A program made the position numbers and the translations under genes. 10,177 nt of DNA from Acidobacteriota bacterium. Its GTDB lineage: Bacteria; Acidobacteriota; Terriglobia; Terriglobales; Acidobacteriaceae. The notes below the pieces were generated by a model. It saw only the letters and a program-made list of their open reading frames with translations. It was not told where the DNA came from and made no database searches. Position 1 is the first letter of the stretch; the number at the start of each line of letters is the position of its first letter. Positions 1 through 8,034 of this stretch are shown here, piece after piece. The stretch is from contig JAKBAG010000097.1 in assembly GCA_021809235.1 (NCBI GenBank), forward strand, positions 1 through 10,177, in the 5' to 3' direction.

Positions 1-449
1 CGGCGCGCTCGATTATGGCCGAGGCGATTTTGAATCACAAGGGCCGAGGCAGATTCACGGCTTACAGCGCGGGTAGCCGTCCGACGGGCGAGCCGCGCAA
101 AGAGGCACTGGCGCAAATTGCCTCCGTGGGCATGGCGACCGAGGGATTACGGAGCAAATCGTGGGATGAGTTTTCGTTGCCGGGAGCACCACGGATGGAT
201 TTTGTTTTTACGGTCTGTGACAGCGCGGCGAAAGAGCAGTGTCCGCTGTGGCCCGGACAGCCGATGACGGCGCACTGGGGCATTCCCGATCCGGCTGCGG
301 TGAAGGGTAGCGACGAGGAGATTGCGCGCGCGTTTCGCGATGCGTTTACGGTGCTGGATCGGCGGATTGGCCTGTTTCTAAGTCTGCCGCTGGCTACGCT
401 GGAAGAGATGGCGATCCGGCGCGAGATTGACCAGATCGGGAGGTTGTAG
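1..449 (+). CDS. arsC: Arsenate reductase, low-molecular-weight phosphatase type (5' end missing)
   Basis: This is the 3' part of a small cytosolic arsenate reductase, which converts arsenate to arsenite for export. The frame is open from base 3 and reads A-R-S-I-M-A-E-A, matching the end of the CxxNxxRSxMAEA phosphate-binding loop of LMW-PTP-like ArsC. The nucleophilic Cys and true start therefore lie upstream, and the ATG at 15 is internal. Two further cysteines sit in VCDSAAKEQCP (codons 216-218 and 240-242), the usual place for the redox cysteine(s). They are eight residues apart rather than the seven of the Bacillus/Staphylococcus thioredoxin-linked enzymes. The HWGIPDPA segment supplies the general-acid Asp (codon 288-290). 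The stop TAG at 447-449 lies 3 nt before the ACR3 gene, so the two are surely cotranscribed. The electron donor (thioredoxin, glutaredoxin or other thiol) cannot be told from this fragment. Confidence 0.93.
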   Translation, partial: ARSIMAEAILNHKGRGRFTAYSAGSRPTGEPRKEALAQIASVGMATEGLRSKSWDEFSLPGAPRMDFVFTVCDSAAKEQCPLWPGQPMTAHWGIPDPAAVKGSDEEIARAFRDAFTVLDRRIGLFLSLPLATLEEMAIRREIDQIGRL

Positions 450-452
450 GAG

Positions 453-1541
453 ATGGCGGCGAAGAAGGGCCGGTTGACGTTTCTGGATCGCTATCTGACG
501 GGATGGATTTTTGCGGCTATGGCGGCGGGACTGGCGCTGGGATGGTTGGCGCCGGGTGTAACGCCGCTGCTGAATCGGATGAGCGTAGGCACGGTCTCGC
601 TACCGATTGCAGCGGGGCTGATCCTGATGATGTATCCGCCTTTCACGCGGGTGCGCTTTGAATCGCTGCACGAAGTCTTTCGCAATGGGCGGGTGCTCGG
701 GCTGTCCCTGCTGCAGAACTGGGTGATCGGGCCGGTGCTGATGTTTGCGCTTGCGGTGGTGTTTCTGCGCGGGTATCCGGAGTATATGGCCGGGCTGATT
801 CTGATCGGCCTTGCCCGATGCATCGCGATGGTGATCGTCTGGAACGAACTGGCGAAAGGCGATGCGCAATACGCCGCCGGGCTGGTGGCATTCAATTCGA
901 TCTTTCAGGTGCTGTTTTATTCGGCATATGCGTGGGTGTTTCTCTCGGTGCTGCCGCAGTGGCTGGGGCTGCGCGGAACGGTGGTGCACATCGCGATGGC
1001 GGAGATTGCCAAAAGTGTGGCGATTTATCTGGGGATTCCGTTTGCGGCCGGGCTGGTGACGCGAGCGCTGCTGCGTCGCGGATGGCGGAGCGAGTGGTAT
1101 GACAGCAGGTTTGTTCCGCGCGTTGCACCGCTCACGCTGGTGGCGCTGCTGTTCACGATTGTGGTGATGTTTTCGCTGAAGGGCGATGCAATTGTGCGAC
1201 TGCCGCTGGATGTGCTGCGGATTGCCGTGCCGCTGCTCGTGTATTTCGTTGTGATGTATCTGGTTTCGTTCTGGATGGGTAAGCGCCTGGGTGCTGATTA
1301 CGCGAAGACGACGACGCTTGCGTTTACGGCAGCTTCGAACAATTTTGAGCTGGCGATCGCGGTGGCGGTGGCCGTCTTCGGAATGAACTCCGGCGAGGCG
1401 TTTGCGGCGGTGATCGGGCCGCTGGTGGAGGTTCCGGTGATGATTGCGCTGGTGAATCTGGCCCGATTCTTCCAGCGGCGCTACTTTGGTGCGTCGGACG
1501 ACGGAACAGAGCTACAGGCCGGAGATGTGGGGTGCTGCTGA
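453..1541 (+). CDS. acr3: ACR3-family arsenite efflux transporter
   Basis: This is an inner-membrane arsenite exporter of the ACR3 (BART superfamily) type, 362 residues long and usual for the family, with about ten hydrophobic segments between residues 15 and 340. The family's essential Cys is in GLARCIAMVIVWNELAKGD (C123) and the conserved Glu in GPLVEVPVMIALV (E326). FTAASNNFELAIAVAV (about 291-306) is the other signature stretch. The ATG start follows GGGAGG at 438-443 with a 9-nt gap and lies 3 nt after the arsC stop, so translation is likely coupled. Arsenite made by ArsC is its substrate. The C-terminus carries a short hydrophilic tail ending in Gly-Cys-Cys. Some databases label ACR3 proteins ArsB, but this is not the E. 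coli ArsB family. The operon would normally be controlled by an ArsR repressor, which is outside the window. Confidence 0.96.
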   Translation: MAAKKGRLTFLDRYLTGWIFAAMAAGLALGWLAPGVTPLLNRMSVGTVSLPIAAGLILMMYPPFTRVRFESLHEVFRNGRVLGLSLLQNWVIGPVLMFALAVVFLRGYPEYMAGLILIGLARCIAMVIVWNELAKGDAQYAAGLVAFNSIFQVLFYSAYAWVFLSVLPQWLGLRGTVVHIAMAEIAKSVAIYLGIPFAAGLVTRALLRRGWRSEWYDSRFVPRVAPLTLVALLFTIVVMFSLKGDAIVRLPLDVLRIAVPLLVYFVVMYLVSFWMGKRLGADYAKTTTLAFTAASNNFELAIAVAVAVFGMNSGEAFAAVIGPLVEVPVMIALVNLARFFQRRYFGASDDGTELQAGDVGCC

Positions 1542-1548
1542 GTCCGCA

Positions 1549-1574
1549 CAGCCAGGCTGAGAATGCTCTGGCTG
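1549..1574. terminator. Possible weak hairpin between convergent acr3 and GH9 genes
   Basis: CAGCCAG (1549-1555) and CTGGCTG (1568-1574) form a perfect 7-bp stem around a 12-nt loop, in the 60-bp gap between two converging genes. There is no T-tract on either side, so this is at best a weak bidirectional terminator. The location is its main support. Confidence 0.3.
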
Positions 1575-1601
1575 CGCGGGGAGCAGGCTTTGCTGGAGGG
1601 G

Positions 1602-4172
1602 CTAATTTCCGGCGGAGTGTGTGGATGCTTCGTTAACGATGGCTTCGGCGGCATTGGCGACGAGCACCCAGCTACTGGCTGCCGATACGGTGGTTTCATG
1701 CTCGAACCAGAGCATGCCCCAGTCGGTCATGCATTCGGGAAAATCCGGCTTGATGACGATGTAGCCGGGAATCATGGCGCCTGGAATGTAGGAGTAGTCG
1801 CCGCGGTTGTTGGAGTAGGTGTGGGTACGGGAGTTGGTTCCGATGGCAGCGATGTAGGACTGGCTGGAAACCGGATGCGTTCCCAGCAGATAGTTGGCCG
1901 CGCGAAGGGTGTATTCGGGACCGACGATATCCGGGAAGGCCTCGTGGAGGAAGTACATCTGAGAGCCGAAGTTGGCGACCTGCTCTGCACCACCCCAGTC
2001 CCCGCGTGCCGGAGGAACACCGAAGGGCGTCGCCTCCATCTGCTTATTCATCTGCGGCAGCCAGGCAACGAGGGCCTTACGAAACTGTGCCTTGTAGCTG
2101 GTGTCGAGATAGGGAAGTGCGCGGACAGCCGTCCAGCCGCGGAAGCCCATCTGCTGGATCATCTGTGGGAAAAGCTGCTCGACACGCTGCTTGTAGGGCT
2201 GCGCGCCGTTGGTAGCAATCATCAGTTCGAGCGCTGCGGACCAGTCCAGACCGCCGAAGCGGGCAAATCTTCCGCGCATGGGATTTGGCGCAGGATGGGT
2301 CTGTTGGTCATTCCAAAGCTTGATGGCGGCATCGAGGCATTGCCGGGACAGGGGATCATCCCAGCCCTTGAGTACGCGTGAGGCGGCAGCAAGCGAGGCA
2401 GCCGCGCCGTATTGGTTGAAGACTGTGTAGCCGGTCCATGCCCAGCGATCATCGGGCTTGCCGGAGTAGCCGCCTTTGCGCTCATCGGGGCCCAGTTTCG
2501 GATCGTAGAGCAGGTTGTCGGTCTGGGAGGCAGCATCTCCGACGAAGGTGTACTGGGTGAGCCATGCAGACTGGATGCCCACAATTGGGTGGCCGAAGGC
2601 ATGAATCTGGGCAAGCTGCTGCAGGGCGCCGTGAGCCACTTGCTGGACGATGTCGGGTACGCCGTCGGGTCGATGCATTTCCACCGAGCGCGCCTTTTCG
2701 TTGACCATCAGCTCATCCCACCTGGGATGAAAGGTGTCGTATGTGAGCGAAAGATTCTGCAGCGTGGCGTACTGGCCGTAGTCGTCGTTGTCGTAGTCGC
2801 CGGCATCGTACCAGCCGCCGACATTGAGTCCGGGGATATGTTCGCCTGGCTTGAACGGGGAGTATGTGTCCGGGCCCATGCGGTATCCATCGAAGTGTGG
2901 CGTGTTGGCCGGAGCCTGACGGGCATCATCAAGATGGGCCACGCCATGCCATTCGTGGTATCCATCGCGCACGGAGACATGATCCATCTGCACGGCAAGA
3001 AAGCCGTCAAGAGTGGTTTGCCAGGTGTGATCGTATACGTTTTTGGCGATGGGGAAGACATCGCTGCGCTGTCCGGCATATTCGATTACGTAGAGACCCG
3101 GCTGCGTGACGGAGGAGAAGTCAAATTTCGAGTAGGCGTAGCGAAGCCACGGAGTAGGCGCGCTGACAGGGCCGGAATAAACGAGATGATAGGCTCCATC
3201 GTCGCCGAGCCGCAGCAGACTGGCGGTATGGGGAGCATCGAAATGGGGATCGAGTTCGAGAATGGCTTGCTTCTGAAAGGCGGAAGCATACCCGGCCTGG
3301 CTGTGGGCGATGACAGGAGGACGCGTCCAGCCCGGGATGTAACTGGGATGAATGTGCCAGACGATAGCATCGGTGGTTTTTCCGGTAGGAACCAGTGTGC
3401 GCAGGACAAACCAGCCGTTCTGCGCTTTGTCTCGACCGTCAAAAATGCCGATGGGACCGCTGTCGGAGGTGACGCGGATGCGATTGAGCGGATCGTTGGC
3501 ACCCAGAGTGATGCTGTTGCCGGAAGCCAACGGAAGCGGCTCGGTGTATCCCTCGGTCTGATGCCACTGCTCGACGTACCAGACACGCTTGGGGTCGCCG
3601 GAGCTGGGTGGTGCCACCTTCATGCGATCCTCAGGATAGCGTGGCAGGATGCCGTAGGTGTGGTTGTCGATGGTGTAAGGTTTGTCCTGATACGTGGTGG
3701 GAACCAGCTCAAGATTGTAGCCAGCGCGGCCGACCAAGGCGGCAGGAAGCGGTTGGTCCAGATTGACGGAGACACGGACACCGCCCGGCTCCGGGGCAAC
3801 GAAGACATGGTAAGTGAGGTGATAGGCCGGATAGGCAAGATCGGCAGTGAGCCGGTTCTGCGCCTTGTCAGCATGGTGTCCCTGGATGGTTGGGATCACA
3901 TCCCACTGCTCGGGCGTGGCAGAGAGCCGAAGACTGCCATTGGTCGCGATGCGATTGCCGTGCAGGATGATCTGCATGGCGGAGTTCTTCTGATCAAAGA
4001 AGACGGGGCTGAAGGGGGTGTCATACAGCATGATGCTTACGCCGGGTCCATCGAGGTAGCCGTTATCTGTGACGTGCATGGACAGGGCGGAGTCTGCGGC
4101 GAAGATGGGGGCACAGAACAGCCCCAGCAGGACGGAAGGCAGGAGGAGAGTTTTTCGCAGGTGCAGGCGCAT
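1602..4172 (-). CDS. Secreted glycoside hydrolase family 9 protein with Ig-like domain (cellulase-type)
   Basis: This is a large (856 aa) exported glycosidase, expected to cut beta-1,4-glucan or a related beta-glycan outside the cytoplasm. Residues 1-25 form a signal peptide (positive MRLHLRK, hydrophobic core, cleavage near IFA-AD). Residues about 30-280 are beta-rich in appearance and unassigned. Residues about 283-375 (RPPVIAHSQAGYA to DVFPI) look like the N-terminal Ig-like domain common in GH9. The catalytic domain runs from about 380 to 845. GGWYDAGDYDNDDYGQY holds the paired aspartates D456 and D459 (D459 is the likely base). WFEHETTVSAASSW near the end holds the likely acid E826. The family's usual His-His-Arg near the C-terminus is Asn-Asn-Arg (788-790), so this is a divergent branch and specificity (endoglucanase, exo-glucosidase or glucosaminidase) is open. 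The start ATG (4170-4172) follows GGAG (4180-4183, minus) at a 7-nt spacing. The stop is TAG. Confidence 0.88.
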   Translation of the reverse strand: MRLHLRKTLLLPSVLLGLFCAPIFAADSALSMHVTDNGYLDGPGVSIMLYDTPFSPVFFDQKNSAMQIILHGNRIATNGSLRLSATPEQWDVIPTIQGHHADKAQNRLTADLAYPAYHLTYHVFVAPEPGGVRVSVNLDQPLPAALVGRAGYNLELVPTTYQDKPYTIDNHTYGILPRYPEDRMKVAPPSSGDPKRVWYVEQWHQTEGYTEPLPLASGNSITLGANDPLNRIRVTSDSGPIGIFDGRDKAQNGWFVLRTLVPTGKTTDAIVWHIHPSYIPGWTRPPVIAHSQAGYASAFQKQAILELDPHFDAPHTASLLRLGDDGAYHLVYSGPVSAPTPWLRYAYSKFDFSSVTQPGLYVIEYAGQRSDVFPIAKNVYDHTWQTTLDGFLAVQMDHVSVRDGYHEWHGVAHLDDARQAPANTPHFDGYRMGPDTYSPFKPGEHIPGLNVGGWYDAGDYDNDDYGQYATLQNLSLTYDTFHPRWDELMVNEKARSVEMHRPDGVPDIVQQVAHGALQQLAQIHAFGHPIVGIQSAWLTQYTFVGDAASQTDNLLYDPKLGPDERKGGYSGKPDDRWAWTGYTVFNQYGAAASLAAASRVLKGWDDPLSRQCLDAAIKLWNDQQTHPAPNPMRGRFARFGGLDWSAALELMIATNGAQPYKQRVEQLFPQMIQQMGFRGWTAVRALPYLDTSYKAQFRKALVAWLPQMNKQMEATPFGVPPARGDWGGAEQVANFGSQMYFLHEAFPDIVGPEYTLRAANYLLGTHPVSSQSYIAAIGTNSRTHTYSNNRGDYSYIPGAMIPGYIVIKPDFPECMTDWGMLWFEHETTVSAASSWVLVANAAEAIVNEASTHSAGN

Positions 4173-4346
4173 ACAGGAACTCCAATTTGATTTTCACGAA
4201 GCAGCGCAATCCTATTCCTTTACTTAATCGATTTGCAACAGGAGAATTTCGGCTCCGTTGCCGCGAAGGATGGAGGCAATCAGCCAACGGAGCGGAGGTT
4301 GGCTCCGCGCGGACAGCGATCTGGAAGCGGCAAATGGATGCAATCG
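4173..4346 (-). promoter_or_regulatory. Upstream region/leader of the GH9 gene with weak promoter and alternative hairpins
   Basis: This is the non-coding stretch between the ggt terminator and the GH9 start. Read on the minus strand, TTGCAA (4233-4238) and TAGGAT (4209-4214) are separated by 18 bp. Each matches the sigma-70 consensus at four of six positions, giving a weak candidate promoter. Further upstream, the segment at 4285-4293 can pair with 4252-4260 (9 bp). The overlapping segment 4282-4288 can instead pair with 4298-4304 (7 bp), so the two stems exclude each other. If transcription starts upstream of 4304 these would be leader structures; if it starts near 4202 they are merely upstream DNA. 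Confidence 0.3.
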
Positions 4347-4418
4347 AAAAAGCGACGGTGGAAGTCGGCAGGAAATTCGGATGGACTCACGAACTCTTCC
4401 TGTAGACTTCCACCGTCG
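4347..4418 (-). terminator. Intrinsic terminator of the ggt-like gene
   Basis: A perfect 14-bp stem is formed by 4353-4366 and 4405-4418. It continues inward, after a mismatch and a G-U pair, through 4369-4374 with 4397-4402 and then 4376-4379 with 4390-4393. On the minus strand the stem is followed at once by C and five T (4352-4347). It lies 32 nt after the ggt stop codon. This is a clear Rho-independent terminator and isolates the GH9 gene from ggt read-through. Confidence 0.88.
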
Positions 4419-4449
4419 GTCGTTGCACGGGATTGTGACTCCACGGCGG

Positions 4450-6144
4450 TTACGGTGTGGGAGGCTCCTGTGGAATGGCTGCGCCGTCGGAGCGCGGATC
4501 GCCAGCCGCGAAGTTGACCTTGCGTGTGGTATCGCGCACGACGGCTGCACCCTGGCCGACGGTGAACGACAGCGGCTCCAGTAGCTGAATCTGGTGGCCG
4601 CGTGCGGCCAGGCCGGAACGCACATCGGCGGGTATGGTCTCCTCCATCATGACGTCGCAGCCGGCAAAGGTTTCCTTGGTGAAGCGCGGCTGTTCCAGGG
4701 CAGATTGGACGTTCATGTGGAAGTCAACGATGTTGGAGACAAACTGGGCGTGAGCCTGGGCCTGATTCCAGCCACCCATGATGCCGAATCCGATGCGGAT
4801 GTCGCCCTTTTCCATGAAGGCGGGAATGATGGTGTGCAGCGGACGCTTGTGGCCGTCGAGGGAGTTGGGCAGGCCGGGCGTCATCTGGAAGCCGGCGCCG
4901 CGATTCTGAAAGGAGAATCCAAGCCCGGGTGCGACCATGCCTGTACCGTAACCGGCGTAGTTGCTCTGGATGAGCGAGACGATGTTGCCGTCCTTGTCGA
5001 TGGCCGACAGGTAGATGGTGGAGTTGCCATGCTTGTCGAGCTCGGTTTCAATCTTCGATGGCACCACCTGGCAGGATGCCTTGTCCATGTGAATCAGCTG
5101 GGCGCGCTGGTCGGCCAGTTGCTTGGAGATGAGCTGCTGGACAGGGATGGGCGTGAATCGCGGGTCACCCACGTAGCGATACATGTCGGCATAGGCGAGC
5201 TTCTTGGCTTCAATCATGACGTGGAGCGCGTTGACGGAGTTGTGTCCGTACTGCGACAGCGGGAAGTGCTCCATGATGTTGAGCATGGACAGGGCTGCGA
5301 TGCCCTGTCCGTTGGGGGGTAGCTCGTAAATGGTCCAGCCATGATAGGTGGTAGAGACTGGCTCGACCCATTCGGGCTGGAAGTCTCGGAAGTCTTCCAG
5401 CGTATGCAGTCCGCCCTGCGAGCGAAGGAAGTTGACCATGGTTTCGGTCATGGGGCCGTTGTAAAACGCATCGCGTCCGTGGGCAGCAATCTGGCGCAGG
5501 GAGTTGGCCAGGGCAGGATTGCGAAAGAGATCCCCGGGCTGCGGTGGATTGGGCCAGATGACGTAGGTCTGGCGATAGCCGGGCTGGTCAAGCAGTCGCT
5601 TGGCGATCCAGTAGCGGGCATTGCGCTCGGCAAGGGGAAATCCGTTGGAGGCATAGTAGATGGCCGGGGCAAGCAATTTGCTGAAGGGCATAGTGCCGAA
5701 GCGGGAGCGCATGGCATCCCATCCAGCGACGGCACCGGGAACATCAATTGTGTTCACTCCAATGGGATCGATGGAGGTGATGCCCTGATCCTTGAGTGCT
5801 TCGATGGTGAGCGCCTTTGGGGTCCATCCGCTCGAGTTCAGGCCGTAGAGCTTGCCTGTCCTGGCGTCGTAGTAGAGCATAAACAGGTCGCCGCCGATGC
5901 CGTTGACGTAGGGCTGAACCACACCCATGACCGCGTTGGCGGCAATGGCGGCGTCAATCGCATTGCCACCCTGCTCCAGAATGTGTGCCCCTGCCTGCGA
6001 GGCGAGAAACTGCGGGGTGGAAACAATGCCAAATTTAGAAACGACCATGGAACGAGCCTGGCCAGCAACGGTATGGAACTGCGACGACTGCGCCTGCAGG
6101 ACACCAGGCAGCAGAAAAACGATGAGAGAAAGCCAGCGCTTCAT
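4450..6144 (-). CDS. ggt: Gamma-glutamyltransferase / glutathione hydrolase-family proenzyme (YwrD-like branch)
   Basis: This is an exported Ntn-hydrolase proenzyme of the gamma-glutamyltranspeptidase family (564 aa). A signal peptide covers residues 1-18 (MKRW, hydrophobic run, LQA-QS). Family motifs include EQGGNAIDAAIAANAVMGVV (57-76), NGIGGDLFMLYY (81-92) and DVPGAVAGW (134-142). Autocleavage would occur before T376 in GNSTIYLSAIDKDGN, placing the nucleophilic Thr at the start of the small subunit (376-564). Several residues that bind the glutamyl group in E. coli GGT are changed. The Thr after the nucleophile is Ile, the QMDDF segment reads QNRGAGF (no Asp), and the PLSSM-type Ser pair reads KRPLHTIIP. 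QSNYAGYGTG and FGIMGG resemble the YwrD subgroup, so true gamma-glutamyl activity is uncertain. The start ATG follows GGAGG (6150-6154, minus) at a 5-nt spacing. A weak -10-like TATGCT lies at 6196-6201 (minus). Its tandem neighbour is glutamate dehydrogenase. Confidence 0.9.
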   Translation of the reverse strand: MKRWLSLIVFLLPGVLQAQSSQFHTVAGQARSMVVSKFGIVSTPQFLASQAGAHILEQGGNAIDAAIAANAVMGVVQPYVNGIGGDLFMLYYDARTGKLYGLNSSGWTPKALTIEALKDQGITSIDPIGVNTIDVPGAVAGWDAMRSRFGTMPFSKLLAPAIYYASNGFPLAERNARYWIAKRLLDQPGYRQTYVIWPNPPQPGDLFRNPALANSLRQIAAHGRDAFYNGPMTETMVNFLRSQGGLHTLEDFRDFQPEWVEPVSTTYHGWTIYELPPNGQGIAALSMLNIMEHFPLSQYGHNSVNALHVMIEAKKLAYADMYRYVGDPRFTPIPVQQLISKQLADQRAQLIHMDKASCQVVPSKIETELDKHGNSTIYLSAIDKDGNIVSLIQSNYAGYGTGMVAPGLGFSFQNRGAGFQMTPGLPNSLDGHKRPLHTIIPAFMEKGDIRIGFGIMGGWNQAQAHAQFVSNIVDFHMNVQSALEQPRFTKETFAGCDVMMEETIPADVRSGLAARGHQIQLLEPLSFTVGQGAAVVRDTTRKVNFAAGDPRSDGAAIPQEPPTP

Positions 6145-6251
6145 GGGGACCTCCGACGCGGAATCGCGCAGGTTGAATGCTTCAGGATTGAGGGCAGCAT
6201 AGCACAGGGTGAAAAGGAACTGGAATGAAACTGATGGAAGGCAAGCAGAGC

Positions 6252-6289
6252 AAAGAAAAACTCCGGCCAGTGGGCACTGAGCCGGAGTT
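6252..6289 (-). terminator. Intrinsic terminator of gdh
   Basis: The 9-bp stem 6259-6267 / 6281-6289 is extended by 6268-6271 with 6276-6279 across a single bulged base, and closed by a 4-nt loop. On the minus strand it is followed by TTTTTCTTT (6260-6252). It lies 26 nt past the gdh stop, and separates gdh from the downstream ggt-like gene. Confidence 0.9.
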
Positions 6290-6315
6290 CGAGTGGTGTG
6301 GAGAAATGTTTGAGT

Positions 6316-7584
<1,269 letters not shown>

Positions 7585-7794
7585 ACAAAGATTCTCCAGT
7601 ATGCAGCGCCGGGCGGGATCGATTCCTGGCCCGCGCACGCCTGCCGCTTGAGTGGCCTATCGGCGATACGAAGACGCACGATAGCCGCCAGAACGGTGAC
7701 GGTCGATCCGGTTCGGAAAACATCCTTCGCCCGCTGTGCAAGGCCGAAGCCGACAGGGCGGTCTGGCTGGGAACCGGCTGCTCCAGACCAAACG
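7585..7794 (-). promoter_or_regulatory. Long, potentially structured 5' leader of gdh
   Basis: If transcription starts from the promoter at 7801-7830, the gdh mRNA has an untranslated leader of about 210 nt. Several stems can be drawn in it: 7760-7766 with 7783-7789 (7 bp perfect); 7729-7738 with 7753-7760 (bulged), enclosing 7742-7744 with 7749-7751, which on the transcript is capped by a UUCG tetraloop; 7654-7662 with 7679-7689 (9 bp, 2-nt bulge); and 7610-7614 with 7629-7633. No known riboswitch class was recognised. No convincing gene was seen here on either strand. Confidence 0.35.
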
Positions 7795-7800
7795 AAATCG

Positions 7801-7830
7801 AGTCTAGGCCGGTCGTGAGTCTGTCGTCAA
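7801..7830 (-). promoter_or_regulatory. Candidate sigma-70-type promoter of gdh
   Basis: On the minus strand TTGACG (7830-7825) and TAGACT (7806-7801) are 18 bp apart, matching the -35 and -10 consensus at five and four of six positions. This is the best promoter-like pair seen in the window and points toward gdh, with a start predicted near 7794. Confidence 0.5.
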
Positions 7831-8000
7831 CTGGGACAGTATCCGGGAAAGCAATGGCTTGGCAGACTGGGAAAACCGGGAGGAATTTCCGCTCTCAGAA
7901 CTGGCTGGAAAGGCGTTCCGGCTTCTGATGAAGCGGAAATAAATCGAAAGGATGAGTACCAAAGACACTGGCTTGAGGGCCGGGACAGCCAAATTCGTTA
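7831..8000. other. Non-coding part of the gdh/epimerase divergent region
   Basis: No credible gene lies here. A minus-strand open frame covering it (7804-8316) overlaps the epimerase gene and shows no protein-like composition. The one local structure seen is a hairpin at 7916-7938: a 9-bp stem with one bulged G and a TGAT loop, and no T-tract, so it is not an evident terminator. Confidence 0.4.
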
Positions 8001-8028
8001 CATCGTTGCAACGATGCGTTGGTAAACT
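8001..8028 (+). promoter_or_regulatory. Perfect 16-bp palindrome and -10-like box at the epimerase start
   Basis: CATCGTTGCAACGATG (8001-8016) is a perfect palindrome of the size bound by a dimeric regulator. TAAACT (8023-8028) resembles a -10 box and would place the transcription start at or next to the ATG at 8035. The palindrome then covers the region between -35 and -10, where a bound repressor would block polymerase. No good -35 hexamer is visible (ACATCG at 17-bp spacing), so an activator is also possible. Confidence 0.4.
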
Positions 8029-8034
8029 AAACAC

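Noticed and set aside
1563..2381. 272-codon plus-strand frame after acr3
   Set aside because: Looks like a third operon gene by position, but lies opposite the conserved C-terminal GH9 domain and shows no family features.
2412..4190. 592-codon open frame on the plus strand opposite the GH9 gene
   Set aside because: Fully antisense to a gene with signal peptide and catalytic motifs. The translation is Gly/Val/Asp-rich with no recognisable domain, as expected for a mirror frame in GC-rich coding DNA.
5341..6228. 295-codon plus-strand frame opposite the GGT-like gene
   Set aside because: Mirror frame of a well-supported gene, without motifs. The 4594-5322 frame is rejected for the same reason.
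7585..7638. Upstream ATG extending gdh by 18 codons
   Set aside because: The extension (MRGPGIDPARR...) has no family similarity, and the internal ATG at 7582-7584 has a good GGAG.
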